Position numbers and translations under genes: made by a program
NCBI RefSeq assembly: GCF_000521785.1
Contig: NZ_JALZ01000017.1
Coordinates: 1-64,000 of the forward strand
DNA from: Roseivivax halodurans JCM 10272
Lineage (GTDB): Bacteria > Pseudomonadota > Alphaproteobacteria > Rhodobacterales > Rhodobacteraceae
Direction of reading: 5' to 3'
DNA length: 64,000 nt
Notes under the pieces: generated by a model
The model's database searches: none
The model's input: only the letters and a program-made list of their open reading frames with translations
What the model was told of the DNA's origin: nothing
Shown here: piece after piece, positions 1-7,860 of the stretch
Layout: each line of letters starts with the position of its first letter
Numbering within the stretch: the stretch's first letter is position 1

Positions 1-18
1 CTTGACTGGAGCGATTAG

Positions 19-444
19 AGAACGGAGGCCTGGGGAACCTGGGGCGACGAGATCCTCTCTCGCGGCGACGTGATGTACCGCCCCATCCGCGAACGCTTCG
101 AGGCCGGAGCGGACGTCTCAGGCGGCGCATATGTGGCTGCGTGGCGCCGACTCGAGGCCGCGCGAAAGACGTGGGCCGCGCGGATGGCGGAATTCGACGC
201 CGTGATCTGCCCGACGGTGCCGAACCTGCCGCCACAGGTCGACCGGCTCATGGAGGACGGCGACTATTACGTGACCGAGAACCTCCTGACGCTGCGCAAC
301 ACGCGGGTCGGCAACCTCATGGGTCTCGCCGCGATCACGCTGCCCGCCGGTCAGCCGAGCTGCGGGATCTGCCTGATGGGGACGGCGATGGGCGAGGCGC
401 GTCTCCTGCGGATTGCGGCCGCCGCCGAACGGGCGCTCGCCTGA
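19..444 (+). CDS. Amidase-family protein, C-terminal part (in-frame stop just upstream)
   Basis: The frame from base 19 gives about 141 residues resembling the C-terminal end of an amidase-signature enzyme (AtzF/GatA-like): WGDEI, MYRPIRERFEAG, the helix AAWRRLEAARKTWAARM, then DAVICPTVP and NTRVGNLMGLAAITLPAG in the order usual for the family. The Ser-Ser-Lys catalytic part would lie before the window. A TAG at 16-18 is in the same frame, so the gene either carries a nonsense or frameshift lesion here or this part is read from GTG 70. It converges on the symporter gene; a hairpin separates them. Substrate cannot be inferred. Confidence 0.6.
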   Translation, partial: RTEAWGTWGDEILSRGDVMYRPIRERFEAGADVSGGAYVAAWRRLEAARKTWAARMAEFDAVICPTVPNLPPQVDRLMEDGDYYVTENLLTLRNTRVGNLMGLAAITLPAGQPSCGICLMGTAMGEARLLRIAAAAERALA

Positions 445-447
445 CGT

Positions 448-475
448 AAAAACACCCGCCCCCGCGAGGGGCGGG
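448..475 (-). terminator. Rho-independent terminator of the symporter gene
   Basis: A perfect 8-bp stem (CCCGCCCC at 455-462, GGGGCGGG at 468-475) with a 5-base loop. Read on the minus strand it is followed by TGTTTTT, so it terminates the symporter transcript 23 bases after its stop codon. It also lies just past the convergent amidase end, but has no T-run in that direction. Confidence 0.8.
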
Positions 476-498
476 CGCAGCGCAGAGGTCGGAACCCC

Positions 499-2046
499 TT
501 ACTGGTACTTCTTGATCTCGCCCGCGCGCAGGCGCTTGACGTAGATGTCGAGCTCGCCGCGCACGATCGGCATCAACAGGTAGAGCGCGATCACGTTCAC
601 CACCGCCATCGAGAACAGCATCGCGTCGGAGAAGTCGATCACCGGCCCGAGGCTCGCCGCGGAGCCGATGATGATGAAGAGGCAGAAGATCGTCTTGAAC
701 GTCAGCTCCTGCACCTTGCCCTCACCGAAGAGGTAAGTGACTGCCTTCATCCCGTAGTAGCTCCACGACAGCATCGTCGAGAAGGCGAAGAGGACGACCG
801 AGATGGCGAGCAGCGGCGGGAACCACGAGAAGGCCTGCGCATAGGCCGCCGAGGTCAGTTCGACGCCCTGCACACCGCCTTCGGTCATGATCCGCCCCGC
901 CTCGGCGTTCCAGACGTAGAGCCCGGTTTCCGGATCCTGCTGCAGCACTCCGGTGATGACGATGACCAGCGCCGTCATGGTGCAGATCACCACCGTGTCG
1001 ATGAAAGGCTCGAGCAGCGCGACGTAGCCTTCGGTGACCGGCGTCTTGGTGCGCACTGCGGAATGCGCGATGGCCGCCGAGCCGATCCCCGCCTCGTTCG
1101 AGAACGCGGCGCGGCGGAAGCCCTGGATCAGCGCGCCGGTGAAGCCGCCGGCGACGCCGAGGCCGGTGAAGGCACCCTCGAAGATCTGCCCGAAGGCCCA
1201 GAGGATCTCGTCGTAGTTCCTCAGCAGGATGACGATCGACACGAGAACGTAGAAGATGCCCATGAACGGCACGACCTTCTCGGTCACGCGGGCGATGGAC
1301 TTGAGGCCCCCCGCGATCACCGCAAAGGTTATCACGGCGAGAACCACGCCTGTGATCCAGCCCGGATAGCCGCCGAGCACGCCCGAAAGCTGCGCGTGCG
1401 CCTGATTGGCCTGGAACATGTTCCCGCCGCCGAGTGCGCCGAGGATGGTGAAGATGCAGAAGATGACGGCGAAGACCCGTCCGCCCGGCAGGCCCCGGTC
1501 CTTGAAGCCCTTTACCATGTAGTACATCGGGCCGCCCGAGACGGTGCCGTCGGGATATTCGTTGCGGTATTTCACGCCGAGCGTGCATTCGGTGAACTTG
1601 GTCGCCATGCCGAAGAGGCCTGCGATAATCATCCAGAAGGTCGCGCCGGGCCCGCCGATGCCGACCGCGACCGCGACTCCCGCGATGTTGCCAAGTCCGA
1701 CAGTACCGGAGAGCGCTGTCGCCAGCGCCTGGAAGTGGCTGACCTCGCCCGCGTCGTTCGGATCGGAATAATCGCCTTTCACGAGCTTGATCGAATGGAC
1801 GAAGCCCTTGAACTGGATGAAACCGAAATAGAGCGTGAAGATCAGCGCCGCGACGACGAGCCAGAGCGCGATCCACGAGAAGTTCGTACCCGGCAGGTCC
1901 GCAAAGATGATGGCGACATACCACGAGGTGTAATCGGCGAAGATCTGGTTGATGGTCTCATCGAGACCGCCGCCGCCCTCCTGGGCAAGGGCTGGTGTCG
2001 CGAGAAGGGCAAGCGCGGCGAGCGCGCCGAGGACACGTGTCAGCAT
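499..2046 (-). CDS. Alanine/glycine:cation symporter family protein (AGCS)
   Basis: Sodium-coupled amino-acid carrier of the AGCS (AlsT/DagA) family in the inner membrane. It is about 515 residues with many hydrophobic segments; the diagnostic stretches are ALSGTVGLGNIAGVAVA, GGPMYYMVKG and FSNEAGIGSAAIAHSAV followed by TEGYVALLEPFIDT. The N-terminus (MLTRVLGALAALALLATPALAQ) looks like a cleavable signal. This start is chosen because AAAGGAGC sits 7 bases upstream; an alternative ATG at 2070 would overlap the stop of the stress-protein gene (TGATG) but has no ribosome site. It probably forms an operon with the upstream universal stress protein gene. Substrate (alanine, glycine or another small amino acid) is family inference. 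Confidence 0.88.
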   Translation of the reverse strand: MLTRVLGALAALALLATPALAQEGGGGLDETINQIFADYTSWYVAIIFADLPGTNFSWIALWLVVAALIFTLYFGFIQFKGFVHSIKLVKGDYSDPNDAGEVSHFQALATALSGTVGLGNIAGVAVAVGIGGPGATFWMIIAGLFGMATKFTECTLGVKYRNEYPDGTVSGGPMYYMVKGFKDRGLPGGRVFAVIFCIFTILGALGGGNMFQANQAHAQLSGVLGGYPGWITGVVLAVITFAVIAGGLKSIARVTEKVVPFMGIFYVLVSIVILLRNYDEILWAFGQIFEGAFTGLGVAGGFTGALIQGFRRAAFSNEAGIGSAAIAHSAVRTKTPVTEGYVALLEPFIDTVVICTMTALVIVITGVLQQDPETGLYVWNAEAGRIMTEGGVQGVELTSAAYAQAFSWFPPLLAISVVLFAFSTMLSWSYYGMKAVTYLFGEGKVQELTFKTIFCLFIIIGSAASLGPVIDFSDAMLFSMAVVNVIALYLLMPIVRGELDIYVKRLRAGEIKKYQ

Positions 2047-2069
2047 GGGAAGCTCCTTTGGGCCGCGCA

Positions 2070-2504
2070 TCAGGGAACGATGGTGCAGGGGAGGGGGGCG
2101 ACCTGGATCAGGTTCGCTGCGGTCGAGCCGAACATGCGGGCGGCCAGCCGGCCCTGCCCGTCGCGGCCGACGACGATCTGCGTCGCGCCGTTGTCCTTGG
2201 CGATGCTCAGAAGGACTTCGGCCGAATGGCCGTAACGCATGACCGTCTCGATCTCGATGCCGCTATCGGCAAGCTTTTCCCGCACGGGTGTGATGACATG
2301 TGCCTCGGCGCGCTCGAGCTCCCGGCGACGACGCACGTGGCGTTCCTCGAGCTCTTCCGGGGTCAGGAAGGAATAGGGCGACCATTCCAGGACGTGAGCA
2401 ATCACGATGGAGGCGTTTTGCGCTTTGGCCACCGCGACGGCGAAATCCAGCGCGCGTTTGGCCGCCGCCGAACCGTCATATCCTACAACGAGTTTTTCCG
2501 GCAT
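2070..2504 (-). CDS. Universal stress protein, UspA family
   Basis: A 144-residue single-domain Usp protein. It starts with the beta-strand KLVVGYDGS and has the complete nucleotide-binding motif G113-x2-G116-x9-G126-S127 (GRDGQGRLAARMFGS), so it belongs to the ATP-binding Usp group. A good ribosome site (AAAGGGAGG) precedes the ATG. It lies 23 bases upstream of the symporter start on the same strand, an arrangement that suggests a Usp tuning or sensing for the transporter, but that role is inference from position only. Cytoplasmic. Confidence 0.9.
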   Translation of the reverse strand: MPEKLVVGYDGSAAAKRALDFAVAVAKAQNASIVIAHVLEWSPYSFLTPEELEERHVRRRRELERAEAHVITPVREKLADSGIEIETVMRYGHSAEVLLSIAKDNGATQIVVGRDGQGRLAARMFGSTAANLIQVAPLPCTIVP

Positions 2505-2620
2505 GGACCTCCCTTTCCTCTTCTGTGGGACGATCCATGGAGCGTAACGGAAAAGTTAACCTTTACGATGGGTAAATTTGACGGTGTGGGGGTTAAGGGC
2601 GGTCAGATCGGGATGCGTGG

Positions 2621-3361
2621 TCAGTGCGAGGGCAATACGGGTGTTGACCCGGGCAGAAACGGTACGCGCCCACGATCCGTCAGAAGCGAAACATCGCGGC
2701 CGGTCAGGACCGCCGCACAGAGCGGCGCGCCAAGGCCCGCGCCACCGTCGAGATTGACGCGATTGCCGGCGTGATACGGCCCTTCGGCTGCGGTATGGCC
2801 GTGCACGACGAGGCGTCCATGGTCGCTGTCATCGTCGAGGAACCCTTCGCGGATGGTCACGAGCTCCCACCCGTCCTGAGCGTCCAGCGGAATGCTGGGC
2901 CGGATACCCGCATGGACGAAGATGTGCGCGGCGGTTTCATGGATGCGGGGCAGGGCGTTGAGCCAGGCTTGATGGCGGGCCGGAATCGTTTCTCTCGCGT
3001 CGGCCCGGATCTCCGCCACGGGGCGATTGCTGGTATCGATGCCATAGGAAGACAGCGTCTCCGCCCCGCCGGTGTTCGCGCCGAGCCAGCCGGATGCGCC
3101 ATCGTCGCTCATCCCATGGGGGTCGAGAAATTCGGTCAGCGAGATGTCGTGATTGCCGGCGAGCGCGATCCAGGGCCGCCCTTCCTCCTGCCCCGCAATC
3201 AGCCGCTCGAGTACGCGGGAGCTGTCGGGGCCGCGGTCGACGTAATCCCCAAGGAAAACGACGGGCGCGTCCGAGTCCCGGTCTGCCTCCACGAGCGATA
3301 ATACGCGCTCGAGTTCGTCGCTCTGGCCGTGGATGTCTCCGACGGCGAATATGGGTCCCAT
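2621..3361 (-). CDS. PPP-type metallophosphoesterase (serine/threonine phosphatase-like)
   Basis: A 246-residue calcineurin-like phosphoesterase with the three PPP signatures in order: GDIHG (8-12), GDYVDRG (38-44) and GNHD (69-72), then a later VVHGHT metal-ligand motif. These supply the dinuclear metal site of bacterial PrpA/PrpB-like and ApaH-like phosphatases. The start at MGPIFAVGDIHG is fixed by CGGAGGC seven bases upstream; the reading frame stays open further up but the extra 40 residues look non-coding. It follows the aminotransferase gene on the same strand after 76 bases. Substrate (phosphoprotein, dinucleotide polyphosphate or other) is not decidable from sequence. Confidence 0.85.
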   Translation of the reverse strand: MGPIFAVGDIHGQSDELERVLSLVEADRDSDAPVVFLGDYVDRGPDSSRVLERLIAGQEEGRPWIALAGNHDISLTEFLDPHGMSDDGASGWLGANTGGAETLSSYGIDTSNRPVAEIRADARETIPARHQAWLNALPRIHETAAHIFVHAGIRPSIPLDAQDGWELVTIREGFLDDDSDHGRLVVHGHTAAEGPYHAGNRVNLDGGAGLGAPLCAAVLTGRDVSLLTDRGRVPFLPGSTPVLPSH

Positions 3362-3437
3362 GTCGCCTCCGTGCACGATGTCCGGTTCGGAAACGAGCGC
3401 TGGCGTGGGAGAATCCTCCCTGCGCCGGCGCGTGCAA

Positions 3438-4787
3438 TCACGCGGCGGAGAGCCCCACGTCGAGGGCGGTGAGGATGGCATCCACCTCGGCTTCGGTGAT
3501 GGTCAGGGGCGGCGACATCAGGATGTTGTGCATGCCGAGCCGAACCATCGCGCCCGCATCCCAAGTGGCCTGATGGATCCGCTTCATGGTCGCCCCATCC
3601 ATCGGAGCCTTCGTTCCGCGATCCGACACCAGTTCGACGCCCGTCATCAACCCGTGTCCGCCACGCACGTCGCCGACGATGTCGTGCTTGTCCTTGAGCC
3701 GCAGGCAGCCCTCGTGAAGCTGAGTGCCGCGGGCGGCGGCGTTCGCCGCGAGATCGAGGCGCGTTGTCTCGGCGAGGGTCGCGACCACCGCCGCGGCCCC
3801 GACCGGATGCGCGGAATAGGTGTAGCCCGAATAGATCGCGCCATCTGCATCCGCGGTCTCGAAGACCTCGGCCACCTTGCCGTTCACCAGCGTCGCGCCG
3901 ACGGGGAAATAGCCCGAGGTGATGCCCTTCGCGCAGGTCATCATGTCGGGCTGGACGCCCCAATGCCGCGCCCCCGACCAGTCGCCAGTCCGTCCGAAGC
4001 CGGTGATGACCTCGTCCGAGATGAGCAGGATGCCGTGCCGGTCGCAGACTTCGCGCATCTTCGGCATGAAGGATGCGTCGGGCACGATGACACCGCCTGC
4101 GCCCTGGATCGGCTCGACGATCAATGCGGCGATCGTGTCCGCTCCCTGGAACGCGATCTCGTCCTCGGCCATCGCGGCGATGCGATCGGCTAGCGTCGCG
4201 GGGTCGGTCTCGTTGAAGGGATTGCGGTAGGTGTAGGGGGCGGGCAGGTGGAAGCAGCCGGGCAGCAGGGGCTCGTAGGCGTGCCGGAAGCGCGGGTTGC
4301 CGTTGACGCTAGCGCCGCCGAAATGGGTGCCGTGATAGCCCTTCTTGAGCGAAAGGAACTTGGTGCGCGTCGGCTCTCCCCTCAGGCGGTGATACTGGCG
4401 GGCGAGGCGCAAGGCGACGTCGACGCTGTCGGATCCGCCAGACGTGAAGAAGACGCGCTCCATCGCGTCCTCGGCGAAGAACTCGCGCACGGCGTGGCTT
4501 GCCTCGATGGCAGCCGGATTCGAGGTGCCGGTGAAGGCGGAATAGTAGGGCAACTGCTGCAGCTGATCCGAGATCGCCTGTTTCACGACCTCGTTCGAAT
4601 AGCCGAGATTGACGCACCAGAGCCCACCGACGGCGTCGATCGCCGTCTGGCCGTCGATATCGGTGATCGATACGCCGGAGGCGGAGGAAATGACCCGCGG
4701 CGGCGTCTCCTGGGCGTCACCCGGATGTCCCATCGGGTGCCAGAGATGCCGTGCGTTGTTCTCCTTGAGAAAGTTGTCGTCCTTCAT
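3438..4787 (-). CDS. Class III (omega) aminotransferase, PLP-dependent
   Basis: A 449-residue fold-type I aminotransferase of the omega-amino acid:pyruvate group. Visible hallmarks are SGGSD (116-120) for phosphate binding, VEPIQGAGG, ISDEV with the PLP-contacting Asp, and the Schiff-base lysine K287 in CAKGITSGYFPVGA. Family members use taurine, beta-alanine, GABA or polyamine-type amines as donor and usually pyruvate as acceptor; the donor here is unknown. It has its own 84-base upstream gap carrying an 11-bp palindrome (4809-4819) and a GGAG ribosome site, so separate regulation is likely. Confidence 0.88.
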   Translation of the reverse strand: MKDDNFLKENNARHLWHPMGHPGDAQETPPRVISSASGVSITDIDGQTAIDAVGGLWCVNLGYSNEVVKQAISDQLQQLPYYSAFTGTSNPAAIEASHAVREFFAEDAMERVFFTSGGSDSVDVALRLARQYHRLRGEPTRTKFLSLKKGYHGTHFGGASVNGNPRFRHAYEPLLPGCFHLPAPYTYRNPFNETDPATLADRIAAMAEDEIAFQGADTIAALIVEPIQGAGGVIVPDASFMPKMREVCDRHGILLISDEVITGFGRTGDWSGARHWGVQPDMMTCAKGITSGYFPVGATLVNGKVAEVFETADADGAIYSGYTYSAHPVGAAAVVATLAETTRLDLAANAAARGTQLHEGCLRLKDKHDIVGDVRGGHGLMTGVELVSDRGTKAPMDGATMKRIHQATWDAGAMVRLGMHNILMSPPLTITEAEVDAILTALDVGLSAA

Positions 4788-4808
4788 TTCCGCTCCGCGA
4801 CCTGAATT

Positions 4809-4819
4809 TGATCAGATCA
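4809..4819. promoter_or_regulatory. Candidate operator, palindrome TGATCAGATCA
   Basis: A perfect 11-bp palindrome (TGATC-A-GATCA) 22 bases upstream of the aminotransferase ATG, in the only gap between that gene and the upstream OmpA gene. Odd-centred short palindromes of this kind are common for GntR-family regulators. No regulator gene lies beside it, so the assignment is inference. Confidence 0.35.
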
Positions 4820-4871
4820 CATATGCCTTTTCGCGCCGCTCAGGAAGAGCGGTGAAATCAGCCGTGATCGT

Positions 4872-5804
4872 CTATCCTGCAGGCAGCAGAACGGCCTCGA
4901 CGCGGCGGTTCTGCAAGCGCCCTTCGTCGGTGAGGTTCGAGGCTGCGGGGGCGAGGTATCCCGCGCCCTCGGCCGCGATTCTCGAAGCGGCGACGCCCCG
5001 GTCGCGAAGATAGTCCGCGGCCGCCTGAGCTCGCTGGCGCGAGACCGCCCGGTTGGCATCGAGCGATCCGGTGGCGTCGGTATGGCCGACGAGAAGGATG
5101 CTGCGATCCGGCGCTTGAGAGAGGTAAGTCGCGATCCTGTCGAGAGAGGCCACGGACCCTTCTCCGAGGCTCGCGGCGCCGCTTTCGAACCGCAGATCGG
5201 AGAGCACCACGTGGCCCCGCGTCTCGAGTGTCGAGATCAGGTCGTCCGCTCTGCCGGATGTGGAGGCGACGGGGGCGGCGGGGGCATCGGTCTCGGGTTG
5301 CCCCACCGGCGAGACCCGGATCGCCTGAATGTATCCCGCCGATCCGTCGCGGCTCGCGAGGATACCGAGGCCCGCCGCCCCGTCTGGCCCGCGCGCGGCG
5401 AGGAAGCGGTAATTCGTGAGGTCCACGTACATTTCCGGCGCTGGAATGACTTCGGTCGCAAAGCGGAAATCGAAGCCCCCGCAGCCCTCGGTCTCGCAGT
5501 CGAGCACCACCTCCCAGCCTGCCTCGGCCAGGGCCGCACGCATCGGGGCGATGAGTTGCTGCGGGGTCAGATCGCGGCGCGGAACCTTCCAGGCCGTGCG
5601 CGTGACGGTTCCATCGATCCGCTCCGCCGGCAGGCCGTCTTCGGCCCAGGGTCCGGTCGGCAGTCGATAGGCCGAGCCCTCCTCGGTCTCGGAGCGGGTG
5701 ATCTCGGCGCCTGCCGGAACACGCAGCTCCTGCGCCGCCGCGGCCGAGGCCCAAAGCGCAAGAAAGATCGCGGCGCTAGCGGGCCTGCGCATGGTAGTCG
5801 TCAT
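4872..5804 (-). CDS. OmpA-family outer-membrane/peptidoglycan-binding protein
   Basis: A 310-residue exported protein. It has a signal peptide (AAIFLALWASAAAAQ), a roughly 150-residue N-terminal domain I do not recognise with a Cys pair (CETEGC), a Pro/Ala/Ser linker, and a C-terminal OmpA/MotB domain from about residue 195. That domain contains LRFESGAASL, GHTDATGS and RAVSRQRAQAAADYL, the peptidoglycan (diaminopimelate) binding module. The first ATG (5804) overlaps the end of the preceding gene by 29 bases; an internal ATG at 5792 would also leave a full signal peptide. It is last in a four-gene overlapping run. A short hairpin (4836-4852) follows it. Confidence 0.82.
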   Translation of the reverse strand: MTTTMRRPASAAIFLALWASAAAAQELRVPAGAEITRSETEEGSAYRLPTGPWAEDGLPAERIDGTVTRTAWKVPRRDLTPQQLIAPMRAALAEAGWEVVLDCETEGCGGFDFRFATEVIPAPEMYVDLTNYRFLAARGPDGAAGLGILASRDGSAGYIQAIRVSPVGQPETDAPAAPVASTSGRADDLISTLETRGHVVLSDLRFESGAASLGEGSVASLDRIATYLSQAPDRSILLVGHTDATGSLDANRAVSRQRAQAAADYLRDRGVAASRIAAEGAGYLAPAASNLTDEGRLQNRRVEAVLLPAG

Positions 5805-6345
5805 TGGGGACCATCGCGGTCGCAGAGGCGACCCGGTTCGTCATGTTGAAGAGGCCCGCAACATTGGCGATGTCCCAGATGTCGCGGTCGGAGAAGCCCG
5901 CGGCGCGGAGCGCCTCGCGGTCCGCCTCCACGATTTCCGCCGAGGCGCGGGTCATCTTCTCGGCGAAGTCCAGCATGGCGTGCCGGCGCGGATCGAGCTC
6001 CGCCGTCCGCCAGTTCATCACCAGCTTCTCCCCGAGAACCGGATCCCCGGAAAGCTGCCGCACGGCCGCTCCATGCGCGACGAGGCAGTAGAAGCACCGG
6101 TTCCAGCTCGAGACGACGACGGCGATCATCTCGCGGTCGAGCTTCGACAGTCCCGACTCGGCCAGCAGAAGCTCGTTGTAGAGACCTGTGAAGGCGTTCA
6201 GCTTTTCGACCGAGAAGGCATGCGCGCGCAGCACGTTCGGCACCATCCCGAGCTTCTCGGTGCAGATATCGAAATAGCGTTGCGTTTCCGGAGGCAGCGG
6301 ATCGACCGCAGGCAAGTCGAGGGCGGTGGGTCTGTCCGCAATCAT
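5776..6345 (-). CDS. Peroxidase-related protein, AhpD/CMD family
   Basis: A 189-residue carboxymuconolactone-decarboxylase-like protein of the uncharacterised peroxidase-related branch. The AhpD-type redox motif C84-x-x-C87-x3-H91 (RCFYCLVAHG) is intact, and the helical LSKLDREMIAVVVSS segment precedes it as in AhpD. Such proteins reduce peroxides through the Cys pair, usually with a thiol or lipoyl partner; the partner is unknown. Start at 6345 is preferred because its ATG overlaps the TGA of the upstream GNAT gene (ATGA); a second ATG at 6357 would lengthen it by four residues. Confidence 0.85.
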   Translation of the reverse strand: MIADRPTALDLPAVDPLPPETQRYFDICTEKLGMVPNVLRAHAFSVEKLNAFTGLYNELLLAESGLSKLDREMIAVVVSSWNRCFYCLVAHGAAVRQLSGDPVLGEKLVMNWRTAELDPRRHAMLDFAEKMTRASAEIVEADREALRAAGFSDRDIWDIANVAGLFNMTNRVASATAMVPNDDYHAQAR

Positions 6346-7076
6346 TGAGCGCTCCATCGCATGCGTGTGCGGTAGTGATAGCTGGCCGATGGCGCGAACC
6401 CAAGGCTTGCATAAAGCGCGGAGGCGGGGCGGTTCTCGTCGATGGCGAGCGTCATGAGCCGGCTTGCACCCTGCCTGGCGGCCCATTGCGCGGCATAGGT
6501 CACCATCCAGCGCGCCATGCCCTTGCGACGTTGTCCGGGCGCAATCTCGAGCGCGTGCAGCACCCCGATATCCTCGTGGACGGCACAGAAGGCGGTGCCG
6601 CCCGGCTTGTCGTCGGTCCGCCCGAGAAGCGCCGTCTTGGGTCCGCTGGCGCGCGACATCACGGCCCGCCGGGCGGGACCGATGCCGGCGGCGTCCCACA
6701 TCTCGCGCTGGATCGCCAGCGGCTCCCAGAGGTCGAAGACGGTGACGCGGGGAATCGCAACATCCAAGAACGCGGCGGTATCGACGGTCCAGATCGTGAC
6801 CGGATCGACGATGCTGTATCCGCGCGCCGCCAAGGCCCGGTCGAGGTCGTGCTGTCCTTCGCGGATCTGAAAGAGCGGGCTCTGGCCGAGCGTCGACATG
6901 CCGTCCTCGGCCGCGCCGATGGCTTCGGCGCTCCAATCCTGCAGGGCGGTCGCGGCCGACACCCTGCTGCCGCCGCCCAGTCCCTCGCGCAGCGCGAAGC
7001 CGGCCGTCTCGATCCTCCGGGCCGGAGGCCAGGTGGCTTCGGCGGCGGCGTACAGCGCCTCTGCGCCGTCACTCAT
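6342..7076 (-). CDS. GNAT-family N-acetyltransferase
   Basis: A 244-residue protein whose C-terminal half is a GNAT fold: strand VLHALEIAP, the acetyl-CoA pyrophosphate loop GQRRKGMARWM, then LMTLAIDENRPASALYASLGF, the typical motif A/B order ending in the SLGF helix. The N-terminal half looks like a degenerate second GNAT-like domain. Start and stop both overlap neighbouring genes by four bases, so it is translationally coupled within the CinA-like/GNAT/AhpD-like/OmpA run. Substrate unknown. Confidence 0.82.
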   Translation of the reverse strand: MSDGAEALYAAAEATWPPARRIETAGFALREGLGGGSRVSAATALQDWSAEAIGAAEDGMSTLGQSPLFQIREGQHDLDRALAARGYSIVDPVTIWTVDTAAFLDVAIPRVTVFDLWEPLAIQREMWDAAGIGPARRAVMSRASGPKTALLGRTDDKPGGTAFCAVHEDIGVLHALEIAPGQRRKGMARWMVTYAAQWAARQGASRLMTLAIDENRPASALYASLGFAPSASYHYRTRMRWSAQ

Positions 7077-7792
7077 CCGAACATCTCGTCGAGCCGCGCC
7101 ATCGCAGCATCGAGCCGGTCCTCGTCGGTGCCCCGCACCACCACGTTCGCGCCGTAGATGCGCCCCTCGCTGAACGGATAGGAGCCGATGGAGAGATCGG
7201 TGAATTCGCCCGCCATAACCCGCAGCGGTCCCGCGATGTCGCCCTCGGCCTGCTCAACCCGTTTCGAGCGGCTGAGCAGCGGCTGGCCGCCATTGAGCGT
7301 CGGCAGCACCTCGCGCAGCATCGCCTGGAATACGCTCGGGACGCCGGCCATGACATGCACGTTGCCGATCGAGAAGCCCGGAGCCGCGGAGACCTCGTTC
7401 TCGATCAGCGTGGCGCCGTCGGGGATGCGGGCCATGCGCAGCCGCGCCTCGTTCAGCTCGCGCCCGGTCTTGCTGTAATGGGCTTCCATCAGCGCACGGG
7501 CATCCTCACGCACGTCGATCCCGACCCCGAACGCCTCGGCAATGCAATCGGCGGTGATGTCGTCATGCGTCGGCCCGATGCCGCCGGATGTGACCACCAC
7601 GTCGTAGGCATCGCGCAGCGCGTTGACCGCGGCGACGATGGCGGCGGGATCGTCGCTGACGACGCGCGCCTCCTTGAGGTCTATGCCCGCGGCGGTGAAT
7701 TCCTGCGCCAGATGCGCCATGTTGGCGTCCCGGGTTCGGCCCGACAGTATCTCGTCCCCGATCACGAGCATTGCGGCGGTCGGGTTCGGCAT
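7073..7792 (-). CDS. CinA N-terminal/MoaB-like molybdopterin-binding domain protein
   Basis: A 239-residue single MoCF_biosynth domain: GDEILSG at 12-18 and the signature TSGGIGPTHDD at 68-78. It matches the N-terminal half of CinA and lacks the C-terminal nicotinamide-nucleotide amidase half, as in many alphaproteobacterial stand-alone copies. Biochemical role is uncertain (pyrophosphatase-like or molybdopterin-related). A strong GGAGGAG ribosome site precedes the ATG. It opens the overlapping run of four genes and is divergent from sfsA 68 bases away. Confidence 0.85.
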   Translation of the reverse strand: MPNPTAAMLVIGDEILSGRTRDANMAHLAQEFTAAGIDLKEARVVSDDPAAIVAAVNALRDAYDVVVTSGGIGPTHDDITADCIAEAFGVGIDVREDARALMEAHYSKTGRELNEARLRMARIPDGATLIENEVSAAPGFSIGNVHVMAGVPSVFQAMLREVLPTLNGGQPLLSRSKRVEQAEGDIAGPLRVMAGEFTDLSIGSYPFSEGRIYGANVVVRGTDEDRLDAAMARLDEMFG

Positions 7793-7860
7793 GTCGGTCT
7801 CCTCCGGGAACGTTCGGGACGGCTTGGGTCCGCATCGGACACGAGGTATAGGCCCCGCCC

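Noticed and set aside
2551-2566. AAAAGTTAACCTTT-like partial palindrome upstream of the stress protein gene
   Set aside because: Only the central GTTAAC is fully symmetric and the surrounding bases are just AT-rich promoter sequence.
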